This document shows positions 1-6,096 of a stretch of 6,096 nucleotides of DNA, piece after piece. Source of the stretch: an uncultured Lachnospiraceae bacterium (GTDB lineage: Bacteria > Bacillota > Clostridia > Lachnospirales > Lachnospiraceae). How positions within the stretch are numbered: position 1 is the stretch's first letter; each line of letters opens with the position of its first letter. The stretch lies in contig CANSYV010000101.1 of assembly GCA_947651335.1 (NCBI GenBank), positions 1 to 6,096 of the forward strand. The letters run 5' to 3'. The translations under genes were made by a program, and so were the position numbers. The notes beneath the pieces are model-generated. The model saw nothing but the letters and a program-made list of their open reading frames with translations. It did not search any database and had not been told where the DNA came from.

Positions 1-2662
1 TAAAAGCGGATATATCCCTCTTCTGTTCCTCCAGCGCTGGTATGGGCTGTACATCCTTTATCTCATCACAATTTCTGCAGTGAATGGAGCACTGGCCCTC
101 TGAAGTTACCGTGGCCGGTATATCCACTGTATAATCATCTTCCCAGTCATGGCCTGCCGGTATCACCTGCGGTTCCTGAATAATCTCACCGCATGTACTG
201 CAGTGGCTGCCCTGTGTCCTCCCATTCCTTGTACAATCAGCTGGTATCTCTGCATCTTCTACGACAGTATGAACATGGCCTGCTTCTATCCGGGGGATTT
301 CCTGCCCGTCTTTTGTCTCATCACATCTGCCGCAGTGAATAGATTTCCATCCTGGTTCTTCTGTGGTTGCCGCTTGATCGAAGGTATATTCCGAATCCCA
401 GTCATGACCCAGGGCTGGGATTACTACCTGCTCCTGAAGAATCCCGCCGCAGATACCGCAGTGGCTGCCCAGTGTCTTTCCCTCCTCTGTACAGGAAGCC
501 GGTACTGCCTGGTCGATGACCCGTTTATGGACATGAATTGCTGGGATTTCGTTTCCATCTTTTGTCTCATCACATCTCCTGCAATGGATGGACTGCCATC
601 CTGGTTCCTTTGTTGTGGCTGGTTTATCAATGGTATACTTTTCTGCCCAGTCATGGCCCAGGGCCGGGATTATTTCCTGTTCCTGAAGAATCTCGCCGCA
701 TGTGCTGCAGTATTTTCCTTCTGTTTTTCCCTCTGTTGTACAGCCTGCCGGTACCGCTGCCACAGTCACAGGGGTATGTGTATGCGTGTCCTCCAGTCTG
801 GGGATTTGTCTTCCGTCTTTTGTCGCGTCACATCTCCCGCAATGGATAGACTGCCATCCCGGCTCTTTTGTTGTGGCTGGTTTATCAACCGTGAACTCGG
901 TATCCCAGTGATGCCCCAGGGCAGGGACCGTCTCCTGCTTCTGGATCGTCTCGCCGCAGGTACCGCAGTGGCTGCCTTGTGTTTTCCCTGCTGTTGTACA
1001 CGTGGCCGGTACTGCTTCCGCATCCACTACAACAGTATGTACATGCCGTATCCACTGGGCGTATAAAACAAATTTCTCGCCTTCATAGGCCGCCTCGCGC
1101 TTGACCACAGCCTGGTCCTCATAGCTCTCTCCGCTTCCATCCTGCTTTGTGTTCCATCCGCTGAAGATATCATGACCATTTGTAAACTGATTGGCAGGCA
1201 GCTGGAATTCCTCTCCTGATTCTATCCATGGGGTAGACTCCATACTGCCGCTTGCTGCGCCATTCCCCTGAAAATAGATACGGTACTTGTCATTTCTCGG
1301 TGTCTGAGACAGCGTCTGCGCTGTATAAACAGTTCCAGGTTCATTTGGCGAGCTGGATAATATATATTGGAGCTCTCCGGAACTCTGTATATACATTCCG
1401 TATATATACCCTGTCTTTTTCTGGTCTTCTGGCAGTGAAAAAACAGGTGTGCCCGTTCCTGTCTCAAGGTTCAATTCATATACGTGGTCCCTTCCGGAAT
1501 AATAGAATTTTCCGTCAAAAGCTCCTGTCCCCGCATATTTGTCCTGCCAAGTATAACCTGGCTTATCTATTACAGGCCAAACATCCCCAATCTTTTCTAC
1601 AGAGCCCTCTTTTGTAAAATCCGTTCCATTACAGGTGTATCTGCAAATACTGTCCACCCCGTCAAATCCATACCAATACCCGCCTAAATAATCAAACCCT
1701 GCATCTGAGGCATTCCAGAAATAGCTGTCATAGGTTTCTTTTGACGCATCCTCATCCGCTATCCCTCCAGTCATAACCCAGTCATTTGATTTCAAATGTC
1801 TGCCGTCCTCTGACTTAAAGAACTTGCTGCTTTTCATAAAATACCAATGCCTGGCTCTGCCCAGCCGGTCCTTAACCGGGTCATTCCAGGTCACGTCCAC
1901 ATGGTAATAAGAATCCCCGATTTTCACCATATCCCATGCATGGTTCAAAGAACTGCTGGTCACCATTTCACAGGACAATCCCAGTTCGTGGGCCAGATCC
2001 ATAAAGGCAAGGGCATACCCCTGGCAGACAGCCGTCCGGTTTACCAACGCCTCATAAGCTGTGTATTTTGTAAATTTCTCATCATATTCGCAGTTACGCG
2101 CCAGATAGTCGTTGATATAAAGAGCTTTCTCCATATCGCTCCAGGAATCGTCCGCTTTGCTTACAACGTTTGCTACAGCTCTGTCGTAGGCACTGCGCAT
2201 CTGCTGTAACTCAGTTTGGTCTTCTGAAATATACTCAACCAGAACCCTGGTTACAAATGTCCCATCAGAATAGTAGCTATATCCGCCGCTGACATAAAAA
2301 TACCTTGGAAATCTATTGAGTGTCTCTGAGTATATCTCTCTCAATTTCCCTGCCGTAATCCGGTACGCCGTTAGATCGCAGCTGTCCGCAAAGGAGTCCC
2401 ACGCAGCAGTTAATTCATTTTGTACCTGTCTCTGGGTATCCGTCATTTCTGCCGAAGCCCCTGCCCGATTCTCGGATATGTCTGTTTCTTTCAGAAATCC
2501 TCCCTCCTGGATGATTTCATCAGACAAGTCCACATACTTTTCCTGTACGTTCTTCTTATTTTCCGGGGCACGTTCTGATGCCAGAACTTCCGCCTGCTGT
2601 CCCGCCAGACAGACGCTCATCCCCAAGAGCAGCATCCAAAATACTTTTTTCATTTTCCTCAT
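1..2662 (-). CDS. Secreted transglutaminase-like protein with InlB-type and Cys/His-rich repeats (3' end beyond window)
   Basis: The frame is open for 887 codons and leaves the window without a stop. Residues 1-28 look like a signal peptide: basic MRKMKK, a hydrophobic core, and likely cleavage after VLA. Residues about 150-265 form a transglutaminase/protease-like core with a plausible triad: Cys213 (TAVCQGYA), His241 (NHAWD) and Asp256 (HVDVTWND). Residues about 300-450 contain aromatic, glycine-rich strands (YWYGFDG, GAFDGKFYYSG) that resemble a beta-propeller-like segment; this is a weak call. Residues 460-537 resemble an InlB B (Listeria-Bacteroides) repeat, from YRIYFQGNG to LYAQW. Four Cys/His-rich repeats follow. 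The start at 2662 has AAGGAG at 2668-2673 with a 5-base spacer; ATG 2653 is a weaker alternative. The gene starts 13 bases after the upstream pseudogene stop. By family knowledge such proteins are extracellular or wall-associated and may cleave or cross-link proteins; substrate unknown. No anchor is visible, since the C-terminus is missing. Confidence 0.88.
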   Translation of the reverse strand, partial: MRKMKKVFWMLLLGMSVCLAGQQAEVLASERAPENKKNVQEKYVDLSDEIIQEGGFLKETDISENRAGASAEMTDTQRQVQNELTAAWDSFADSCDLTAYRITAGKLREIYSETLNRFPRYFYVSGGYSYYSDGTFVTRVLVEYISEDQTELQQMRSAYDRAVANVVSKADDSWSDMEKALYINDYLARNCEYDEKFTKYTAYEALVNRTAVCQGYALAFMDLAHELGLSCEMVTSSSLNHAWDMVKIGDSYYHVDVTWNDPVKDRLGRARHWYFMKSSKFFKSEDGRHLKSNDWVMTGGIADEDASKETYDSYFWNASDAGFDYLGGYWYGFDGVDSICRYTCNGTDFTKEGSVEKIGDVWPVIDKPGYTWQDKYAGTGAFDGKFYYSGRDHVYELNLETGTGTPVFSLPEDQKKTGYIYGMYIQSSGELQYILSSSPNEPGTVYTAQTLSQTPRNDKYRIYFQGNGAASGSMESTPWIESGEEFQLPANQFTNGHDIFSGWNTKQDGSGESYEDQAVVKREAAYEGEKFVLYAQWIRHVHTVVVDAEAVPATCTTAGKTQGSHCGTCGETIQKQETVPALGHHWDTEFTVDKPATTKEPGWQSIHCGRCDATKDGRQIPRLEDTHTHTPVTVAAVPAGCTTEGKTEGKYCSTCGEILQEQEIIPALGHDWAEKYTIDKPATTKEPGWQSIHCRRCDETKDGNEIPAIHVHKRVIDQAVPASCTEEGKTLGSHCGICGGILQEQVVIPALGHDWDSEYTFDQAATTEEPGWKSIHCGRCDETKDGQEIPRIEAGHVHTVVEDAEIPADCTRNGRTQGSHCSTCGEIIQEPQVIPAGHDWEDDYTVDIPATVTSEGQCSIHCRNCDEIKDVQPIPALEEQKRDISAF
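29..1045 (-). repeat. Four tandem Cys/His-rich protein repeats (~249-261 bp each)
   Basis: Read on the minus strand, copies begin at 1045, 784, 535 and 277, giving units of 87, 83, 86 and about 83 residues. Each copy opens with an HxH (HVH or HTH), then a P-A-x-C motif, a CxxC (for example HCGTCG), a GHxW or GHDW, and a second CxxC (for example HCGRCD). It ends near IPxL or IPxI. Copies 1 and 2 are nearly identical across the DKPATT..EPGWQSIHC stretch, also at DNA level. Copy 4 is the most divergent: it lacks EPGW and reads TSEGQCSIHC. The array has five cysteines per typical unit, arranged like a metal-binding or disulfide-bonded module. Similar GHxW/CxxC repeats are common in surface proteins of gut Clostridia. 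Metal binding is inference. Confidence 0.85.
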
Positions 2663-2667
2663 TTTCT

Positions 2668-2673
2668 CTCCTT
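2668..2673 (-). promoter_or_regulatory. Ribosome binding site of the transglutaminase-like gene
   Basis: AAGGAG on the minus strand stands 5 bases before ATG 2662. It supports this start over the in-frame ATG at 2653. It lies in the 13-base gap after the stop of the broken ATPase gene, so the secreted protein can be translated independently even though the gene before it is disrupted. Confidence 0.75.
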
Positions 2674-2675
2674 TT

Positions 2676-3756
2676 TCAAATTGGTGTTATATTTTTATTT
2701 TCTATCAGCCACTTTTCCACTAAAGGATGCAGATCACACCACCTTGTGCCATTATATTCTAAAACAGCGCCAATCTGCAGTAAAGTTGTAATTTCTTCTG
2801 ATAAAGAAACATGCTTATTTCCTCTGTAGATTTCCTCCATTTTACCAATCAGTTCGTCACCATAACGACCGTTTATGTCTGACTCAAGGGTATTCAATGC
2901 CTGATCTGCGTCCTCCAGTTCCAGCACTCTGGATTTCCGAAGCCGTGCTCTTAATGCGGCATCACAGATGCATCGAAACAAATCCCTTATATTACCGCCT
3001 GTGTAATGGATTAATTTCGTCAGTGCCTCATCTGTAAACAGGGACAGGTCCGCACGTTTTCCGATTATGTTCTTTATGGTGTCCATTCCTTCTTCATATT
3101 CCCTTTGATACATCCCCCGCTGCCAGTTTCTGACTTTTATCATGGGAAGTTTTTCTGGGTTCGGAAACCATACCTGGATATCTGCGTACTCTGGCGTATA
3201 TGACAAAGATATTGGAAATGTAACCAACAAGTGTATCTGAAGCCCCTGAAATCGAGAACCGTTTTCTTTAAATATTTTCCTTGCCTGCCCCAGCGGAATT
3301 TTATCTAAGCCATCCAAAATAACCAAAGGGATTTCCGGATATCCTTTTTTCTGCATCTGATTACTAATGTCCTGGATTACCCCGTTAATCTGATGAAGCA
3401 GTTCGCTGCTGCGTGGTTCTATCTGGGTTCTTATTTCTTTTTTTGACTCTGCGCTGTTTTTCAGGATGGCTTTTACGCCTGCCAGCAATTTAATCACTTT
3501 TTTTATGCCAAATTCTGTTTCAGCACCATCCCCCGAATCCAGCTCCGGCATGGCCTATAAATAATTTATGGATAAGCGACTCGTGGGAATCAAGCAATAA
3601 TAAGTCCATCTTTTCAACAAAACCGGAATATGCATCCCCTGTCCGTGCCTCAGTTGCATCCTGATAAAACTTCTCGATTGCTTTTTCGTCCTGCAGTGGA
3701 TTCGGATTAAATACATCCTGGATTTGTGACAGCTCCTGCGCTTTTAGATATAACAT
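2676..3756 (-). pseudogene. Broken P-loop ATPase gene: Walker A truncated, frame lost
   Basis: Two open pieces in different frames together look like one STAND/AAA-like ATP-binding protein common in Clostridia. The 5' piece (3756 to stop at 3520) starts MLYLKAQELSQIQDVF and runs to a Walker A beginning, GHAGAG. It then reads FGGWC and stops, where the family has GK[ST]. The 3' piece (reading from about 3551 to 2676) resumes with AETEFGIKKVIK, has the typical KKEIRTQIEPRSSEL segment, a Walker B-like LVILDGLDK (fragment residues 76-84), TGGNIRDLFR, and a C-terminal LEYNGTRWCDLHPLVEKWL. None of the three frames at the junction supplies the missing lysine and serine/threonine, so a deletion of the region after the P-loop plus a frameshift is more likely than a single-base error. 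From memory of the family, about 60-80 residues are missing. The start at 3756 has AGGGGG about 7 bases upstream and lies 14 bases after the tmk stop. The 3' piece has only ATG 3551, without a ribosome binding site, so it is probably not translated. Confidence 0.78.
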
Positions 3757-3770
3757 ATGTGCCCCCTTGT

Positions 3771-4412
3771 TTATTGGTATGCAGCGCTTTCCGGAAGAAG
3801 CGTCAGTTTTCCCCAAATATCCTCCGCAATCTCCCGCTCGCTCCTGTTACCGTCCACGACCATCACCCGCTCCACGCCCTTCAGCTTCTCAAAAGCCTCC
3901 AGGTATTTCTCCCGCACTTCAATCAGACGGGCCTTTTTCTCAAATAATTCCCGGTGAAACCGATTTCTTGCGATTCTCTCCATTGCAATGTCAGGGTCTG
4001 TATCAATGAAAATATTCACTGAGGGCCGAAGAATCTGGCTGCTCTGCTCATTGGCCTGTATAATCCAGTCCATGGGCATATCCACACTCTGATAGGCATA
4101 GGAGGAAAAATAGTACCGGTCTGTGAGCACTGTGATTCCCTCATTCACTTTGCTGACAATTCCGTCCACATCATTCAGCAGATGGTCCAGCCTGTCCGCC
4201 ACAAAGAGGGCTGCGATCACTTTGTTATCTGTCTGAATGCGGCCGGTCATAATCTGATGAATCAGAGAACCGATGGGAGAATCTGTGGGCTCCATGGTGG
4301 TGTAACAGATGTCCCCCTGTATTTTCAGACGCTCTGCCAGTATTCGAATCTGCGTGCTTTTCCCGCTTCCGTCAATTCCCTCAAAAGCGATGAATTTTCC
4401 TTTATTATGCAT
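3771..4412 (-). CDS. tmk: Thymidylate kinase (dTMP kinase)
   Basis: This protein phosphorylates dTMP to dTDP with ATP in the cytoplasm, an essential step toward dTTP. Its 213 residues match the usual family length. Visible motifs are the P-loop EGIDGSGKST (residues 11-20), EPT (41-43), ADRLDH (72-77), the substrate-site TDRYYFSSYAYQS (97-109) and an arginine-rich LID region (RIARNRFHRELFEKK, 146-160). I chose ATG 4412 because it gives the family-typical short lead (MHNKGKFIAFEG) and has AGGGG 8 bases upstream. TTG codons at 4436 and 4430 are in-frame alternatives; TTG 4430 also has a GGAGG at suitable distance. With ATG 4412 the start overlaps the upstream ATPase stop by 8 bases (ATGCATAA), which suggests translational coupling. 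Whether this is the only tmk of the genome or a second copy cannot be told here. Confidence 0.93.
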   Translation of the reverse strand: MHNKGKFIAFEGIDGSGKSTQIRILAERLKIQGDICYTTMEPTDSPIGSLIHQIMTGRIQTDNKVIAALFVADRLDHLLNDVDGIVSKVNEGITVLTDRYYFSSYAYQSVDMPMDWIIQANEQSSQILRPSVNIFIDTDPDIAMERIARNRFHRELFEKKARLIEVREKYLEAFEKLKGVERVMVVDGNRSEREIAEDIWGKLTLLPESAAYQ

Positions 4413-5772
4413 TTTCTCTTCCCCTCTCAAACTCAATCCTCCCTGCCAGATAAACTGGCACAGTAATCTTTTTATCCTCTATGCCGCCGCAGGTATCCCC
4501 TTTCAGCAGATACAGATATTGAATCTTTCCATCTCTCAGCATTCGGTCCGCCGTCTTTGCCGTCCCCCGTCCTGCCTTTACTTCAATTCCATAATTGCAG
4601 TAATCTGCCCGGCTGTTCACAAAGAAATCCATCTCTCCATCTTTATACAAAGCATACCATGGCGTAGTGCCTGCGATCTCACGATTCTCTACTTTCTTTC
4701 TCAAAACAGTATACACAAAATTCTCATTTACAATGCCGGCAATGGTGTCCGGTGAAGCCCCTGCAATGTCCAGGAAATATCCCGCCACACCCAGATCCCT
4801 GAAATAAAATCTCCGGTTCGGCGTAATATTCAAAACATCCCCCTCATTCACCTGAGCGCAGTACCCAATCACATTGGAACGGTAAAGCCACGCAATAGCC
4901 TGATTGATACTTTTTTTCGTAATCCTGCTGGTGTCATGGTGAAAAATCACAGCAGAGAGTTCCTTGACTAAATCCCATGATCCCTTCTTTTCACGAATCA
5001 TCATCTGAGCAATGGAAGGCAGCACCTGTTCCAGCAGATTCACTTCCAAAATGTCGTCAAAATATCTCTGAGACTCCTGGACAAAAATCTGAACGATGCC
5101 GGCAATCTCATCCCGGCATGCTTTGCGGTCAAATGTCTCCAGATATTTCTTCACAACTGCCGGATATCCGCCGATGTGGCAATATATTTCATACCACTTT
5201 TTCAGTTCCTGGTACTCCTTGCGGGGACTGTCCCCATACAGGCTGGCCTCTCTGTACCGTCCCGCCTTTCCCGCTGCCTCCAGAAATTCTTCATAGGACA
5301 TGGTATCCAGCATCATCACATCCACATCTCCGGCAGGAAGAAAATACTCTTTATTCACAGTCTTTCCCAGATAGCTCCCAGTCACAATAAAATGTGCCTG
5401 AAATTCTCTGGCAAACTCCCGTATCATAGAGAACCCCCGGGGAGAGTCCTGGATTTCATCGATAACCACCACCGTATCTCTGTGATCCTGAAAAGTATGT
5501 TCATATAACAGCAGCGCCTGATGTATGGGTTTTTCCTCCCTTTTCTCCCCCGGTTTCCACCTGCTGAAAACCTGGTTCAGGCACTCCTCAAATTGACGCC
5601 CCGAGGACTGCACCATATTAATGTATATAAACTGCTTATAATTTTCTTTTGCAAATTTTGTTAATATATAAGTCTTACCTGACTGTCTTGCCCCGTTTAC
5701 TTCCAGGACTTTTCCAGAGTCCGACTTTTTCCATTTTATCAAATCCTGGTAGATAGCTCTTGGCAGATACAT
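4405..5772 (-). CDS. ATP-binding protein, AAA_14 + DUF4143 type
   Basis: This 455-residue protein has an N-terminal P-loop ATPase domain: Walker A GARQSGKT (residues 27-34), Walker B VVVIDEIQDS (101-110, Asp105-Glu106) and a sensor-like IVTGSYLG (129-136). This is the AAA_14 layout. The middle and C-terminal part fits DUF4143, with helical segments followed by a PD-(D/E)xK-nuclease-like pattern: EMDFFV with Asp382 and GIEVKAG with Glu397 and Lys399. The length and order are normal for the family, and all ATPase motifs are intact. The family is widespread in bacteria and archaea, usually in many paralogues; its role is not settled, and DNA-related, regulatory or mobile-element functions have been suggested. 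ATG 5772 has AGGTGA 6 bases upstream and a promoter about 50 bases further up. It is the first gene of the leftward cluster. Confidence 0.9.
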   Translation of the reverse strand: MYLPRAIYQDLIKWKKSDSGKVLEVNGARQSGKTYILTKFAKENYKQFIYINMVQSSGRQFEECLNQVFSRWKPGEKREEKPIHQALLLYEHTFQDHRDTVVVIDEIQDSPRGFSMIREFAREFQAHFIVTGSYLGKTVNKEYFLPAGDVDVMMLDTMSYEEFLEAAGKAGRYREASLYGDSPRKEYQELKKWYEIYCHIGGYPAVVKKYLETFDRKACRDEIAGIVQIFVQESQRYFDDILEVNLLEQVLPSIAQMMIREKKGSWDLVKELSAVIFHHDTSRITKKSINQAIAWLYRSNVIGYCAQVNEGDVLNITPNRRFYFRDLGVAGYFLDIAGASPDTIAGIVNENFVYTVLRKKVENREIAGTTPWYALYKDGEMDFFVNSRADYCNYGIEVKAGRGTAKTADRMLRDGKIQYLYLLKGDTCGGIEDKKITVPVYLAGRIEFERGRENA

Positions 5773-5824
5773 TTGATTTCACCTGCTTTCTGGTGCTTCC
5801 TGCTCTAATCGCTTCTTGTTTTCC

Positions 5825-5853
5825 AGTATATAGGAAGTTTTCTTAATAGTCAA
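5825..5853 (-). promoter_or_regulatory. Leftward sigma-A-type promoter of the gene cluster
   Basis: On the minus strand, -35 TTGACT (5848-5853) and -10 TATACT (5825-5830) each match consensus at 5 of 6 bases and are separated by exactly 17 bp. Transcription would start near 5818, giving a leader of about 46 bases before ATG 5772. It probably drives the DUF4143 ATPase, tmk, the broken ATPase and the secreted protein together, since the gaps between them are 14 bases or less and I see no terminator there. Confidence 0.72.
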
Positions 5854-5890
5854 CGGATTGATTACCTGATGACCAAAAGCAACAAAAGTA

Positions 5891-5919
5891 TTGCATTATT
5901 TTTCATTTTCCTATATAAT
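5891..5919 (+). promoter_or_regulatory. Rightward sigma-A-type promoter, divergent to the cluster
   Basis: A perfect -10 TATAAT (5914-5919) is preceded at 17 bp by TTGCAT (5891-5896), which matches the -35 consensus only at TTG. The surroundings are AT-rich. A start near 5926 would give a leader of about 88 bases before the ATG at 6014. It lies back to back with the leftward promoter, with 37 bp between the two -35 boxes. Confidence 0.58.
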
Positions 5920-5942
5920 CAATATCAAAGCATATTGATTAT
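5915..5942. promoter_or_regulatory. Palindrome over the rightward -10 box and start site, possible operator
   Basis: ATAATCAATAT (5915-5925) and ATATTGATTAT (5932-5942) are perfect 11-bp inverted arms around the 6-base centre CAAAGC. The left arm covers five of the six bases of the -10 box, and the centre falls on the expected transcription start. A dimeric repressor bound here would block the rightward promoter. The binding protein is unknown, and no regulator gene is in the window. It could also form a weak AT-rich hairpin in the 5' end of the transcript. Confidence 0.5.
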
Positions 5943-5952
5943 CGCATTATAA

Positions 5953-5979
5953 GCGTGCTCCTGAAAAATCTTTGCACGC
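5953..5979 (+). other. Short hairpin candidate in the rightward leader
   Basis: GCGTGC (5953-5958) and GCACGC (5974-5979) can pair around a 15-base loop. The stem is only 6 bp and there is no U-run after it, so it is not a terminator. It may be a chance pairing. The rest of 5773-5980 holds only the two promoters and the operator-like palindrome described separately; I see no gene there. Confidence 0.2.
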
Positions 5980-5998
5980 ATGCGGGCACTCATAAAAC

Positions 5999-6006
5999 AA
6001 GGAGGT
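5999..6006 (+). promoter_or_regulatory. Consensus ribosome binding site before ATG 6014
   Basis: AAGGAGGT lies 7 bases before ATG 6014, an ideal arrangement. It is duplicated in mirror image on the other strand by the large palindrome. In a transcript of the sequence as given, this site would be buried in the 54-bp stem and unavailable to ribosomes. Confidence 0.65.
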
Positions 6007-6013
6007 ATTAAGC

Positions 6014-6096
6014 ATGGCCACTTCGAGTATTTTTATATTGGCAAAAATACTCGAAGTGGCCATGCTTAATACCTCCTTGTTTTATGAGTGCCCGCA
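6014..6096 (+). CDS. Start of a rightward gene, cut by the palindrome and the window edge
   Basis: ATG 6014 follows an ideal ribosome binding site and a divergent promoter, and the frame is open to the window end (MATSSIFILAKILEV...). Only the first seven codons, MATSSIF, are credible as original coding sequence. From 6043 on the frame reads the reverse complement of its own leader. If the loop belongs to the opposite arm, the real gene continues MATSSIFAN, which looks more natural as a protein start; this is an impression, not a match. I do not recognise the product. The gene start is probably real, while the downstream sequence shown is probably not. Confidence 0.4.
   Translation, partial: MATSSIFILAKILEVAMLNTSLFYECP

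Larger units (their letters stand above)
5981..6096. repeat. Perfect 116-bp inverted repeat: 54-bp arms, 8-bp loop, ending at the window edge
   Basis: The arm 5981-6034 is the exact reverse complement of 6043-6096, with no mismatch. The loop at 6035-6042 is ATATTGGC. The last base of the right arm is the last base of the window, so the arms could continue beyond it; on the left, the arm cannot be tested past 5981. Each arm contains a consensus ribosome binding site, AAGGAGGT, and an ATG with seven codons, MATSSIF, so the same gene start points into the loop from both sides. This is not the layout of a terminator (no U-run) or of an invertible promoter (the loop is too short). A fold-back artefact at a contig end is the likeliest cause. 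Confidence 0.97.

Noticed and set aside
149..1066. A 305-codon plus-strand open frame opposite the Cys/His repeats
   Set aside because: It lies fully antisense to the secreted protein, has repeats only because the other strand does, is rich in Cys, Trp and Phe without a sensible domain, and has no ribosome binding site.
1387..1411. AT-rich inverted repeat GTATATA...TATATAC
   Set aside because: It is inside the coding frame, where it encodes GYIYGMYIQ, and has no promoter or terminator context; low-complexity coincidence is enough.
3757..3816. Longer start (ATG 3816) for the 5' piece of the broken ATPase
   Set aside because: It would overlap the end of tmk by 46 bases. The family-like sequence begins at ATG 3756, which has its own ribosome binding site.
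5947..6063. A 38-codon minus-strand frame starting MATSSIFANI inside the palindrome
   Set aside because: It has an ideal ribosome binding site only because the palindrome copies one. After the loop it reads the complement of the rightward leader and then stops, so it is not a credible gene as given.
5981..6096. Intrinsic terminator, invertible promoter switch or transposon end as the meaning of the large palindrome
   Set aside because: There is no U-run, the stem is far longer than a terminator, the 8-base loop cannot hold an invertible promoter, and no transposase or target duplication is present.

Overview
The window looks like chromosomal DNA from a gut-type member of the Clostridia, most likely Lachnospiraceae. 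The grounds are moderate GC content, strong AGGAGG-type ribosome binding sites, sigma-A-like promoters with 17-bp spacers, and a secreted protein combining a transglutaminase fold, an InlB-type repeat and Cys/His-rich repeats, a combination typical of that group. The assignment is inference from protein style, not a match to a named genome.

Nearly everything is one leftward (minus-strand) gene cluster. It starts from a good promoter near 5825-5853. In transcription order it holds: (1) a P-loop ATPase of the AAA_14 + DUF4143 type, 4405-5772; (2) a thymidylate kinase, tmk, 3771-4412, whose start overlaps the ATPase stop by 8 bases; (3) a broken P-loop ATPase, 2676-3756, in which the Walker A lysine and the region after it are missing and the frame is lost; (4) a large secreted transglutaminase-like protein, 1-2662, which starts 13 bases after the pseudogene stop and runs off the left edge. 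Its C-terminal half holds four tandem ~83-87-residue repeats with HxH, CxxC, GHxW and CxxC motifs. Gaps are tiny and no terminator is visible between the genes, so co-transcription is likely. A common function is not obvious: tmk is nucleotide metabolism, the ATPases are of uncertain role, and the last gene is extracellular.

The right-hand 324 bases (5773-6096) contain no complete convincing gene. They hold back-to-back promoters: the leftward one for the cluster, and a rightward one (5891-5919) whose -10 box lies inside a perfect 11-bp-arm palindrome. The rightward leader reaches a consensus ribosome binding site and an ATG at 6014. There the sequence enters the most striking structure in the window: a perfect inverted repeat with 54-bp arms and an 8-bp loop, filling 5981-6096 and ending exactly at the window edge. 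Because the arms contain a ribosome binding site and the first codons of a gene (MATSSIF...), a fold-back assembly or library artefact at a contig end is the leading explanation. A real hairpin that hides a translation start is the alternative.

I found no tRNA, rRNA, CRISPR array, transposase or clear new defence system. The broken ATPase, the Cys/His repeat protein and the terminal palindrome are the items worth a second look.
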